Assembly: GCF_016862975.1 (NCBI RefSeq)
Contig: NZ_BONZ01000008.1
Location: 36,898 to 100,897 of the forward strand
Origin: Rugosimonospora africana
GTDB taxonomy: Bacteria; Actinomycetota; Actinomycetes; Mycobacteriales; Micromonosporaceae
Direction: 5' to 3'
Length of the DNA stretch: 64,000 bases
In this document: positions 50,645 through 59,169 of the stretch, piece after piece
Layout of the letters: each line of letters begins with the position of its first letter
Numbering within the stretch: position 1 is the first letter of the stretch
Made by a program: the position numbers and the translations under genes
Notes under the pieces: model-generated
What the model saw: the letters and a program-made list of their open reading frames with translations, nothing else
Told to the model about the DNA's origin: nothing
Databases searched by the model: none

Positions 50645-50858
50645 CCGGCTAATATGCCTCGAAGTCCGGCCGCCGCTGCCCGGGCGGGAGGCGTCACGGG
50701 TCGCCATCACACGCGTTGAACCGCTGTGCCGCGTCTCACAGGTCGTAGCGCGGCCATCGGTCAACGTACGCTTGGCTGCGGACCAGCGCGGGCTGCCGCG
50801 CCGGCGTTTGAGGAGGTTGCCTTGACCACGGCGCGCCGAATTCCGGAAGGGCACTGAC

Positions 50859-51683
50859 GTGCCGCCCGCCGTGGACGGCGCCTTCGCGCGCTGGCTGGCC
50901 GAGCAGGCCGGCGAGCTGCTGATGGAGTTGCGGACCGACTCCGACCTGCTGGGCGATCCTGACGCGCTGCGGGCGGCCGGCGACAAGCGCTCTCACGACC
51001 TGATCACCGCCATGCTCGCCCGGTGGCGCCCCGGCGACGCGGTGCTCTCCGAAGAGGGGGTACGCGACGATCCGGCGCGGCTGGACGCCGAGCGAGTGTG
51101 GATCATCGATCCGCTGGACGGCACCCGCGAGTTCGGCGAGCCCGGGCGCGCCGACTGGGCCGTCCACATCGGACTGTGGGCGCGCGGATCGTCGGCGCCG
51201 TTCCGGCTCTCCGCCGCCGCCGTGGCGCTGCCCGCGCAGCACCGGGTCTTCGGCACCGACTTCCCGCCCGGGTACCCGCCGATGTCGCCGTCGAGCGCGC
51301 AGGCCCCGTCCGGTACCGGCGCGGGCCAGCGCACTTCGGCCGGTGGCGCGCTGCGGATCGCCGCCAGCCGCACCCGCCCGCCGGCAGTGCTGGAGCGGGT
51401 CGTGGACGAGCTGGGGGCGACCGTCGTGCCGATGGGCTCCGCCGGTGCGAAGATCGCCGCCGTGGTCACCGGCGAGGTGGACGCGTACGTGCACGCCGGC
51501 GGCCAGTACGAATGGGATTCGGCCGCACCGGTGGCTGTGGCGACCGCCACGGGCCTGCACGCTTCCCGAATCGATGGTTCTGCGTTGGAATACAACCAAG
51601 CTGATCCAAAGCTCCACGACATCGTGGTCTGTCGCAAGGATCTGGCTTCCCGCCTGCTCGCAGCCTTGAGGTCGTCCCGATGA
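50859..51683 (+). CDS. cysQ: 3'(2'),5'-bisphosphate nucleotidase (PAP phosphatase)
   Basis: CysQ removes the 3'-phosphate from PAP, the by-product of PAPS use. The 274-aa inositol-monophosphatase-type enzyme has SEEGVRDDP, the metal-binding DPLDGTREF, and the C-terminal YEWDSAAPVAVATATG. All three give the magnesium ligands. A Ser/Pro/Gly-rich insert lies near 145-165. It overlaps cysD by 4 bp (ATGA), so the phosphatase is produced with the sulfate-activation enzymes. Confidence 0.93.
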   Translation: MPPAVDGAFARWLAEQAGELLMELRTDSDLLGDPDALRAAGDKRSHDLITAMLARWRPGDAVLSEEGVRDDPARLDAERVWIIDPLDGTREFGEPGRADWAVHIGLWARGSSAPFRLSAAAVALPAQHRVFGTDFPPGYPPMSPSSAQAPSGTGAGQRTSAGGALRIAASRTRPPAVLERVVDELGATVVPMGSAGAKIAAVVTGEVDAYVHAGGQYEWDSAAPVAVATATGLHASRIDGSALEYNQADPKLHDIVVCRKDLASRLLAALRSSR

Positions 51684-52591
51684 GCCAGCCAGCCGCATAC
51701 CGTGTTTCGCACCTCGACGCCCTGGAGGCCGAGAGCATCTTCGTGATGCGCGAGGTGATGGCCGAGTTCGAACGGCCGGTCCTGCTGTTCTCCGGCGGCA
51801 AGGACTCGATCGTCATGCTCCGCCTGGCGGAGAAGGCGTTCGCCCCGGCCCGGATCCCGTTCCCGGTGATGCACGTGGATACCGGGCACAACTTCCCGGA
51901 GGTCCTCGCGTTCCGCGACCGCCGGGTGGCGGAGCTGGGCGTACAGCTGACGGTCGCCTCGGTGCAGGAGGCGATCGACGCGGGGATGGTCCACGAGACG
52001 CCGGACGGGATGCGCAACCGGATCCAGACGCCGGTGCTGCTCGCCGCCGTGGAGAAGTACCGGTTCGACGCGCTGTTCGGCGGCGCCCGACGGGACGAGG
52101 AGAAGGCCCGGGCCAAGGAGCGGGTGTTCAGCTTCCGCGACGACTTCGGCCAGTGGGACCCGAAGAACCAGCGTCCCGAGCTGTGGTCGCTCTACAACGG
52201 CCGAGTGCACCCGGGCGAGTCGATCCGGGTTTTCCCGTTGTCGAACTGGACCGAGCTGGATATCTGGCACTACATCGCCAGGGAGAAGCTCGACCTGCCG
52301 GAGATCTACTACGCGCACGACCGCGAGGTGGTCGACCGCGGCGGCATGCTGTACGCGATCAACGAGTTCCTTCCGCTCCGCGACGGCGAGCAGTCCTTCG
52401 TGGAGCAGGTGCGTTACCGCACGGTCGGTGACGCGTCGTGTACGGCGGCGGTGCGTTCCGACGCGGACGTCATCGAGAAGGTGATCGACGAGGTCGCCGC
52501 GACCCGGATCACCGAACGCGGCGCGACCCGCGGAGACGACAAGGTCTCCGAGGCGGCGATGGAAGACCGTAAGCGCGAGGGGTACTTCTGA
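51680..52591 (+). CDS. cysD: sulfate adenylyltransferase subunit 2
   Basis: CysD is the ATP-pyrophosphatase-type subunit that forms APS from sulfate and ATP. The 303-aa protein has LFSGGKDSIVMLRLAEKAF (PP-loop, near 36-54), the conserved MHVDTGHNFPEV, FGGARRDEEKARAKER and SNWTELDIWHYIA. Length is normal. It lies between cysQ (4-bp overlap) and cysN (1-bp overlap), forming a tight three-gene operon. It works as a heterodimer with CysN. Confidence 0.97.
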   Translation: MSQPAAYRVSHLDALEAESIFVMREVMAEFERPVLLFSGGKDSIVMLRLAEKAFAPARIPFPVMHVDTGHNFPEVLAFRDRRVAELGVQLTVASVQEAIDAGMVHETPDGMRNRIQTPVLLAAVEKYRFDALFGGARRDEEKARAKERVFSFRDDFGQWDPKNQRPELWSLYNGRVHPGESIRVFPLSNWTELDIWHYIAREKLDLPEIYYAHDREVVDRGGMLYAINEFLPLRDGEQSFVEQVRYRTVGDASCTAAVRSDADVIEKVIDEVAATRITERGATRGDDKVSEAAMEDRKREGYF

Positions 52592-53862
52592 TGGAATCTC
52601 CACGGGCCATGGATCTGCTGCGGTTCGCCACCGCGGGTTCCGTGGATGACGGCAAGTCGACGCTCATCGGGCGCCTGCTGTATGACTCGAAGGCCATCTT
52701 CACCGACCAGCTCGAAGCCGTACAGGCGACGAGCGCGGCCCGGGGCGACGAGTACACCAACCTGGCGCTGCTGACCGACGGCCTGCGCGCCGAGCGCGAG
52801 CAGGGCATCACCATCGACGTCGCATACCGGTACTTCGCCACGCCCCGGCGCAAGTTCATCATCGCGGACACCCCGGGGCACATCCAGTACACGCGCAACA
52901 TGGTGACCGGCGCGTCGACCGCCGACCTGGCGCTGATCCTGGTGGACGCGCGCAAGGGACTGGTCGAACAGTCCCGGCGGCACGCGTTCCTGTGTTCGCT
53001 GCTGCGCGTGCCGCACATGGTCCTGTGCGTGAACAAGATGGATCTGGTCGACTACTCGCAAGAGGTGTTCGAGAAGATCGCCGACGAGTTCTCCTGCTTC
53101 GCCATGAAGCTGGAGGCGCCCGACCTGAGCGTCATCCCGATCTCCGCGTTGCACGGCGACAACATCGTGAGCCGGTCCGAGAACATGCCGTGGTACGACG
53201 GGCCGTCGCTGCTGCACCATTTGGAGCATGTGCACATCGCGTCCGACCGCAACCTGGTGGACGTGCGGTTCCCGGTGCAGTTCGTCATCCGTCCACAGTC
53301 GACGGTGGTGCAGGACTACCGCGGGTACGCCGGGCAGGTGGCCTCGGGCGTACTGAAGCCGGGCGACGAGGTCATGGTGCTCCCGTCCGGGTTCACCACC
53401 CGGATCGCCGGCATCGACACCGCCGACGGGCCGGTGGACGTCGCGTACCCGCCGATGTCGGTGACCATCCGGCTCGAGGACGAGTTGGACGTCTCGCGCG
53501 GCGACCTGATCTGCCGGCCGAACAACCAGCCGTCGGTCGCCCAGGACATCGAGGCGATGGTCTGCTGGATGGACGAGACCCGGCCGATGTCGGTCGGCGG
53601 CAAGTACGCCATCAAACACACCACCCGCGCGGCCCGCGCGGTGGTCCGCGGCCTGCACTACCGCCTCGACGTCAACACGCTGCACCGGGACGAGGCGGCG
53701 TCCGGCCTCTCGCTCAACGAGATCGGCCGGGTGAAGCTGCGGACCACGGTGCCGCTGCTGGCTGACGACTACCGGCGCAACCGCACCACGGGTGGCTTCA
53801 TCGTCATCGACGAGACGACGAACCGCACGGTGGGCGCCGGCATGATCGTCGACGCCAGCTGA
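52591..53862 (+). CDS. cysN: sulfate adenylyltransferase subunit 1 (GTPase)
   Basis: CysN is the regulatory GTPase whose hydrolysis drives APS formation by CysD. The 423-aa product has the translation-factor-type G1 GSVDDGKST (16-24), G2 region REQGITIDVAYRYF, G3 DTPGHIQY and G4 NKMD, followed by two beta-barrel domains. It ends without the APS kinase (CysC) domain that is fused in mycobacteria, and no separate cysC is in the window. PAPS synthesis, if present, needs a gene elsewhere. Confidence 0.96.
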   Translation: MESPRAMDLLRFATAGSVDDGKSTLIGRLLYDSKAIFTDQLEAVQATSAARGDEYTNLALLTDGLRAEREQGITIDVAYRYFATPRRKFIIADTPGHIQYTRNMVTGASTADLALILVDARKGLVEQSRRHAFLCSLLRVPHMVLCVNKMDLVDYSQEVFEKIADEFSCFAMKLEAPDLSVIPISALHGDNIVSRSENMPWYDGPSLLHHLEHVHIASDRNLVDVRFPVQFVIRPQSTVVQDYRGYAGQVASGVLKPGDEVMVLPSGFTTRIAGIDTADGPVDVAYPPMSVTIRLEDELDVSRGDLICRPNNQPSVAQDIEAMVCWMDETRPMSVGGKYAIKHTTRAARAVVRGLHYRLDVNTLHRDEAASGLSLNEIGRVKLRTTVPLLADDYRRNRTTGGFIVIDETTNRTVGAGMIVDAS

Positions 53863-53913
53863 CGCTGATGTCCGCCCGGCCCGGCTCGCGCCGCGACGGC
53901 CTGGAAACACCGG

Positions 53914-54010
53914 CCCGGCTCGGCGCGTCTGGCGCCGCGCCGCGACCCGGGCCAGTCTTCGACCAGTCCGGCTCGGCGGGTCTGGCGCCGCGCCGCGACC
54001 CGGACCAGTC
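53914..54010. repeat. 44-bp direct repeat between convergent cysN and galK
   Basis: Copies at 53914-53957 and 53967-54010 differ at only 3 of 44 positions and are separated by 9 bp. Each contains TGGCGCCGCGCCGCG, which can fold on itself. The copies fill most of the 153-bp gap. No function is evident. Confidence 0.8.
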
Positions 54011-54015
54011 GACGC

Positions 54016-55137
54016 TCAGGACAGGCGGTGCGCGCCCTCGCTCGGTACCGCGACGAACCAGGTGGGAGCGGTGAACCCGCGGGCCGCGTAGGCGTTAGCC
54101 ACCGCCGTACCGACCTGGTCGGCCTTGGCCGTGTCGACCAGCGCCAGTACGCAGCCGCCGAACCCGCCGCCGGTCATCCGGGCGCCGTACGCGCCGGCGG
54201 CCAGAGCCGCTTCGACGGCGGTGTCCACCTCGGGCACCGTGATCTCGTAGTCGTCACGCATCGAGGCGTGTGACGCGGTCAGCAGCGGGCCGATCCGCCG
54301 CACGTCGCCCCCGCGCAGCACCGCGACCGTGTCCAGCACCCGTTGGTTCTCTGTCACCACGTGCCGTACCCGGCGGCGGGTGACCTCGTCGGGCAGGGCG
54401 GCGAGGGCGGCGTCGAGGTCGGTGACGTCGCGCAGGGCCGGCAGGTTGAGCGCCGCGGCGGCCTTCTCGCATGCCTGCCGCCGTGCCGCGTACTCGTTGT
54501 CCGTGTGCCGGTGCGGTGCGTTGGTGTCGATGACCAGAACGGACAGCCCGTCGGCGGTCAGCTCGAACGGGATGTGCTCCACCGCCAGCGAACGGCAGTC
54601 CTGGAACAGCGCGTACCCGTCCCGGCACAGCGTGGACGCGGACTGGTCCATGATGCCGCACGGCATGCCGACGTACCCGTTCTCCGCGGCCTGCGCGACC
54701 GTCGGCCGCTTCGGTACCGGCAGGTCCAGCCCGTACAGGTCGACCAGCGCGGTGAGCACCGCACACTCCAGGGCGGCCGAGGAGGACAGGCCGGCGCCGA
54801 CCGGAACGTCGGAACTCACCGCGAGTTGGGCGCAGCCGGGATCGAAGCCGAACTTCCGCAGTGCCCAGATCACCCCGGCGACGTAACCGGCCCAGCCGTC
54901 GATCTTGCCGGGAACCAGGTCGTCCGCCCCGAAGCTGACCGTCTCACCGCTCTGCGCCGACCACACCGTCCACATCGGACCGTCCACTGGGGAGGCTTCG
55001 ACGGTGGTGCGCTGTGGCAGCGCGAACGGCAGCACGAAACCCTCGTTGTAGTCGGTGTGCTCGCCGATCAGGTTCACCCGTCCGGGCGCGCTCCAGGCGC
55101 CGGTCGGGGCGTGGCCGAAGATGTCAGTGAAGCTCAC
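54016..55137 (-). CDS. galK: galactokinase
   Basis: GalK phosphorylates alpha-D-galactose with ATP. The 373-aa GHMP kinase has the galactokinase signature GRVNLIGEHTDYNEGFV near 18-34, the ATP loop VGAGLSSSAALE near 111-122, CGIMDQSAST, and the C-terminal GARMTGGGFGGCVLAL. The GTG start at 55137 overlaps the 3' end of galE by 14 bp. It is the last gene of the deoR-galT-galE-galK unit. Confidence 0.96.
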   Translation of the reverse strand: MSFTDIFGHAPTGAWSAPGRVNLIGEHTDYNEGFVLPFALPQRTTVEASPVDGPMWTVWSAQSGETVSFGADDLVPGKIDGWAGYVAGVIWALRKFGFDPGCAQLAVSSDVPVGAGLSSSAALECAVLTALVDLYGLDLPVPKRPTVAQAAENGYVGMPCGIMDQSASTLCRDGYALFQDCRSLAVEHIPFELTADGLSVLVIDTNAPHRHTDNEYAARRQACEKAAAALNLPALRDVTDLDAALAALPDEVTRRRVRHVVTENQRVLDTVAVLRGGDVRRIGPLLTASHASMRDDYEITVPEVDTAVEAALAAGAYGARMTGGGFGGCVLALVDTAKADQVGTAVANAYAARGFTAPTWFVAVPSEGAHRLS

Positions 55138-56158
55138 GGCTGTGGAACTCCCAGGCGTCGGCGACGATGTCGGACAGGGCGGGGCGCTGCGGTGTCCAGC
55201 CCAGCTCGGTGCGTGCCTTCTCGGACGAGGCGACGAGGGCTGCCGGATCGCCGGGGCGGCGGGGAGCGATCTCCACCGGTACCGGCCGGCCGGTCACCTC
55301 ACGGGTCACCTCGGCCACCTGGCGGTTGGAGAAACCGGTGCCGCTGCCCAGGTTGTAGACGCGATGCGAGCCCTGGGGCGTCGCGCCGGCCGGGCGGGCA
55401 ACGGTCAGCTGCCCGGTGGCCGGATCGGCGTCGCAGTCCATTGTGGACAGAGCAAGCAGGTGGGCGCCGGCGAGGTCGGTGATGTGGATGTAGTCGCGCA
55501 GGCACGTGCCGTCCGGGGTCGGGTAGTCGTCGCCGAACAGCTGGAGCTTCTCCCGCTTGCCCGCGGCGACCTGGAGCGCGATCGGGATGAGGTGGCTCTC
55601 CGGATCGTGCCGCTCGCCCAGCAGCTGCCCGTCCGCGCAGCGGTGCGCCCCGGCGACGTTGAAGTACCGCAGCGACACCGCCGCCATCCCGTGCGCGACG
55701 GCTTCGTCACGTAGCGCGTAGTCGACGGCCAGCTTCGAGGCGCCGTACGGGTTCGGGGGCCGGGGCGTCGCGGTCTCCCGGATGGGAAGCTCGTCCGGGT
55801 CGCCGTACACCGCGGCGGTGGACGAGAACACGATGCGCCGTACCCCGGCGGAGCGCATGGCGTCCAGCAGGCGCAGCGAGCCGACGAGGTTGTTGTCCCA
55901 GTATTTCTCCGGACGCGCCACCGACTCGCCGGCCTCGATGAACGCCGCGAAGTGCAGTACCCCGTCGAACGACGGATCGAGAACCTCGGCGGCCTTGTCG
56001 TGGATCCGGCCCGGCACGAACCGTACCCCGTCCGGGACGGAGTCCCGCCTCCCCTTCGACAGGTCGTCGACGACGACCACCTCATGACCGGCGTCGAACA
56101 GCAGCCGGGTGACCACGCTGCCGATGTACCCGGCACCGCCGGCCACGAGGAGTTTCAC
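55124..56158 (-). CDS. galE: UDP-glucose 4-epimerase
   Basis: Interconverts UDP-galactose and UDP-glucose with bound NAD. The 344-aa extended SDR starts MKLLVAGGAGYIGS with the GxxGxxG loop at 7-13. It has FSSTAAVYGDP, the catalytic YGASK (Tyr-x-x-x-Lys), SLRYFNVAGAH and the RDYIHITDLAGAH signature. GTG at 56158 overlaps the galT stop as GTGA. It links the galT/galK branch to galU-made UDP-glucose. Confidence 0.96.
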   Translation of the reverse strand: MKLLVAGGAGYIGSVVTRLLFDAGHEVVVVDDLSKGRRDSVPDGVRFVPGRIHDKAAEVLDPSFDGVLHFAAFIEAGESVARPEKYWDNNLVGSLRLLDAMRSAGVRRIVFSSTAAVYGDPDELPIRETATPRPPNPYGASKLAVDYALRDEAVAHGMAAVSLRYFNVAGAHRCADGQLLGERHDPESHLIPIALQVAAGKREKLQLFGDDYPTPDGTCLRDYIHITDLAGAHLLALSTMDCDADPATGQLTVARPAGATPQGSHRVYNLGSGTGFSNRQVAEVTREVTGRPVPVEIAPRRPGDPAALVASSEKARTELGWTPQRPALSDIVADAWEFHSRELH

Positions 56159-57240
56159 GTCTGAGCCTCCCTGAGCATCCGCGCCGCCTCTTCCGGCCGC
56201 ACGTCGTTGATGAACACTCCCATGGCCGATTCCGACCCGGCCAGGTACTTCAACTTCCCGGCGGCCCGGCGGACGCTGGTCAGCTGAAGGTGAAGATAGG
56301 CCAGTTCCCGGTCCGGATGCCGGGCGGGGGCCTGATGCCAGGCGGCGATGTAGGGCAGCGGACCGTCGAACAGCGCGTCGCACCGGCGCAGCACGTCGAG
56401 GTACACCGGACCGAACGCGGCCGACTCCTCGTCGGTCAGGCCGGCCAGGTCGAGGACGTGCCGGTGCGGTACCACGTGCACCTCGAACGGCCACCGGGCG
56501 GCAGCCGGGACGTACGCCGTCCAGTGCTCGTTGCCGGCCACCACCCGTACCCCCGCCTCGCGCTCGGCCGCGAGCACGTCGGCGAGCAGCAACCCACCGG
56601 TCCGCTCGGCGTGTCGCCGCGCGGCGGCCAGCATGGTCCGGGTGCGCGGCGGGACGAACGGGTACGCGTAGATCTGGCCGTGCGGGTGGCGCAGGGTCAC
56701 GCCGATCTCCTCGCCCCGGTTCTCGAAGCAGAACACCTGCTCGATGTCGGGCATCGCGGACAGCTCGGCGGTGCGGTCGGCCAGCGCGGACAGCACGGTG
56801 CGCACCCGGCTGGGCGGTAGCGAGGCGAAGGACGCCTGGTGATCCGGCGTGAAACAGACCACCTCGCACCGCCCGACCCCGACCCGAGCGTCGGACAGCG
56901 GCGTGGGTGCCTCCGGCGGGGTGGCCGGCAGCCGGTGGCTCAGCGCGGGGAACCGGTTTTCGAAGACCACCACGTCGTAGTCGTACGCCGGGATCTCGGT
57001 GCTCCGCTCGGGCGTCGACGGGCACAGCGGGCACTCGTCCGACGGCGGGAGGTGGGTGCGGGTCTGCCGGTGGGTCGCGATCGCCACCCACTCGTCGACC
57101 AGCGGGTCGTACCGCAGTTCCGAAGCCGGGGGCGGTGGTGGCAGGCGGCGCCGGTCGATCTCGGACCGGACCGCGTCATCGTGTTCGTCGAAGTAGATCA
57201 GCTCGCGACCGTCGGACAGTTCGATGGCCGTCTTCTTCAT
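56155..57240 (-). CDS. galT: galactose-1-phosphate uridylyltransferase
   Basis: Exchanges UMP between UDP-glucose and galactose-1-phosphate. The 361-aa HIT-superfamily protein has a zinc site started by CPLCPS, the catalytic motif HPHGQIYAYPFVPPR (HxHxQ), and the C-terminal HLQLTSVRRAAGKLKYLAGSE. ATG at 57240 overlaps the deoR stop as ATGA, so all four gal genes are tied by overlaps. Length is normal for the short actinobacterial type. Confidence 0.96.
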   Translation of the reverse strand: MKKTAIELSDGRELIYFDEHDDAVRSEIDRRRLPPPPPASELRYDPLVDEWVAIATHRQTRTHLPPSDECPLCPSTPERSTEIPAYDYDVVVFENRFPALSHRLPATPPEAPTPLSDARVGVGRCEVVCFTPDHQASFASLPPSRVRTVLSALADRTAELSAMPDIEQVFCFENRGEEIGVTLRHPHGQIYAYPFVPPRTRTMLAAARRHAERTGGLLLADVLAAEREAGVRVVAGNEHWTAYVPAAARWPFEVHVVPHRHVLDLAGLTDEESAAFGPVYLDVLRRCDALFDGPLPYIAAWHQAPARHPDRELAYLHLQLTSVRRAAGKLKYLAGSESAMGVFINDVRPEEAARMLREAQT

Positions 57241-58031
57241 TTCGCGAGCTCCTCCGAGGTTCCGTCGTCGCCGACGATCAACTCACCGACCTGCGCGGAC
57301 AGTTCGGCCCGCGCCTCGAGCGGTAACTGCGCGTCGGACACGAGCACGTGGGCGTCGGCCAGCGCTGCGATGGTGGCGATGCCGATCAGGTCCCACTTGC
57401 TGTGGTCGGCGAGCACGACGAGCCGGCGAGCGGCGGCCACCAGGGCCCGGTTGGTGTCGGCCTCGGAGAGGTTCGGCGTGGTGAAGCCGGCCCGCACGCT
57501 CATCCCGTGCACGCCGAGAAACAGCATGTCCAGGTTGATCCGGGCGGCCGCCTCCTGGGCGACCGGCCCGACCAGGGCGTCGGACGGGGTCCGGGTGCCG
57601 CCGGTGAGCACCACGGTCTGGTCGGAGCGCCCGTGGTGGTAGAAGACGTCGGCCACCGGGATCGAGTTGGTCACCACGGTCAGCTCGGGAACGTCGATGA
57701 GCTCCCAGGCCAGCGCAGCGGTCGTGGTGCCGGCGGAGATGCCCACCGCGCTGCCCGGTTTGGCCAGCGGCGCGGCGGCCCGGGCGATGGAGATCTTCTC
57801 GGCCCGCTGCTGCTCGGCCTTCGCCGCGTAGCCCGGTTCGTCGGTCGCACCGTCCACCGCGACGGCGCCGCCGTGCACCTTGGCGACCAGGCCGCGCTCG
57901 GCGAGCACTTCGATGTCGCGCCGGATCGTCATGTCGGAAACGCCGAGCACCCGGACCAGATCGGCGACCCGTGCGCCGCCGTGCCGGCGGACCCGATCCA
58001 GAATGGACGCCTGCCGTTGCTGTGCGAGCAT
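57237..58031 (-). CDS. DeoR-family repressor of the gal operon
   Basis: The 264-aa regulator has the DeoR helix-turn-helix (RQASILDRVRRHGGARVADLV, split; SDMTIRRDIEVLAERGLVAKVHGGA; residues 6-56). A DeoRC sugar-phosphate-binding domain follows, with VGISAGTTTAALAWEL and a late VVLADHSKWDLIGIA. The ligand is probably a galactose-pathway phosphate, inferred from its being the first gene of the galT-galE-galK unit. ATG at 58031 follows GGGAGG. Confidence 0.93.
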   Translation of the reverse strand: MLAQQRQASILDRVRRHGGARVADLVRVLGVSDMTIRRDIEVLAERGLVAKVHGGAVAVDGATDEPGYAAKAEQQRAEKISIARAAAPLAKPGSAVGISAGTTTAALAWELIDVPELTVVTNSIPVADVFYHHGRSDQTVVLTGGTRTPSDALVGPVAQEAAARINLDMLFLGVHGMSVRAGFTTPNLSEADTNRALVAAARRLVVLADHSKWDLIGIATIAALADAHVLVSDAQLPLEARAELSAQVGELIVGDDGTSEELAK

Positions 58032-58095
58032 TCGACCTCCCCTGAGCCGTCTTCCGGGGGTTGTCGAAACCGATCGTGCCGAGATTTCCCTCAGA

Positions 58096-58115
58096 ACTCA
58101 ACAGTTTCAAACAAG
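58096..58115. promoter_or_regulatory. possible DeoR operator upstream of the gal operon
   Basis: An A+T-rich patch 65-84 bp before the deoR start contains the palindrome GTTTCAAAC (58104-58112) within ACTCAACAGTTTCAAACAAG. TTTGAAAC-type sequences are usual for DeoR-family sites. No second copy was found. Confidence 0.45.
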
Positions 58116-58233
58116 CACCACGAGGATAACCGGCGGCGCATGCCACGACAAATCGGTGCCCCGGGGATCCGGTCCACCGCAGGCCGGCGGGCGGTCCGCA
58201 GCAGGCCAGTGGGCAGGCAGGCCAGGGCATACA

Positions 58234-59145
58234 ATGCGCGAATGCGCGAGGGCGGAACGCGAGGGCGGAACAGGCCCGGTCGCCGGCACCCGGAGCCGTC
58301 CGGTCGGGGCCCGTCTGGCGGTGTGGCTCGCCGACGCGCTGATGCGGCTTGCCGGGTCCGGAGCCGGTCACGAGTCCATCAGCGAGGCCCAGCTGCGTTC
58401 CCTCGTCGCGGCGAGCCGGATGATCGATGGCGAGGAGCGCCGGATCATCGACGAGGTACTCGCTGCCGGCGCCCGTCACGTACGCGAGGTGATGGTGCCC
58501 CGTACCGACGTGGTGTTCCTGGACACGGCGCTCCCGCTGGCGGCGGCCGATTCCCTGACCCGTACCGCGCGGTACTCCCGGTTTCCGGTCATCGACGGGT
58601 CGCATGACGACGTGGTGGGCTTCGTGCACCTGCGCGACCTGCTCATCCGGCCGGAGCCGGACGGCACCGGCACGGTCGGTGAGCTGGCCCGTGAGATCAA
58701 GCGGCTGCCGGCCGGGAAGCGGATCCTGTCGGCCCTGTCCGAGATGCGCCGCGAGGGACACCACCTGGCGGTCGTCGTCGACGAGTACGGCGGCACGGCC
58801 GGCATCGTCACGCTGGAAGACCTGATCGAAGAGCTGATCGGCGAGATCACCGACGAGTACGACGTGGCCCCCGACCCGGCACCGGCCGACGGCGCGATGC
58901 CGGCCGAGGTGGACGGCCGTCTCAACCTCGCCGACTTCGCCGAGCTGACCGGCATCGAGCTGCCGGCCGGCCCGTACGAGACGGTCGCCGGGTTCCTGAT
59001 GGCCCGGCTGGGCAGGCTGCCCGGCGTGGGCGACGAGACCCACCTGGACTCGTGGCGGCTGGTCGTGGTGGCCGTGGAGGGCCGGCGGGTCGCCCGGGTC
59101 GCGCTGATGGCGCCTGCGGCCGGCGGCCGGATCGCGCTGGACTGA
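58234..59145 (+). CDS. CBS-pair / CorC-HlyC domain protein lacking the CNNM membrane domain
   Basis: From ATG 58234 (303 aa), or more likely GTG 58321 (274 aa) because a -10-like TACAAT overlaps the ATG. The protein has SEAQLRSLVAASRMIDGEE, then two CBS motifs (VREVMVPRTDVVFLD and VVVDEYGGTAGIVTLEDLIEELIGEI) and a C-terminal CorC/HlyC domain. No membrane helix is present, so it resembles the soluble E. coli CorC type rather than membrane hemolysin C-like transporters. CBS pairs bind adenine nucleotides. Role: probably magnesium/cobalt efflux support, by family. Confidence 0.85.
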   Translation: MRECARAEREGGTGPVAGTRSRPVGARLAVWLADALMRLAGSGAGHESISEAQLRSLVAASRMIDGEERRIIDEVLAAGARHVREVMVPRTDVVFLDTALPLAAADSLTRTARYSRFPVIDGSHDDVVGFVHLRDLLIRPEPDGTGTVGELAREIKRLPAGKRILSALSEMRREGHHLAVVVDEYGGTAGIVTLEDLIEELIGEITDEYDVAPDPAPADGAMPAEVDGRLNLADFAELTGIELPAGPYETVAGFLMARLGRLPGVGDETHLDSWRLVVVAVEGRRVARVALMAPAAGGRIALD

Positions 59146-59169
59146 GCCGCGCGGCGGTGGCGCCGGGGG

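Noticed and set aside
50645..50858. SAM or other riboswitch before the cysteine operon
   Set aside because: No conserved S-box or other riboswitch core and no long paired leader could be recognised.
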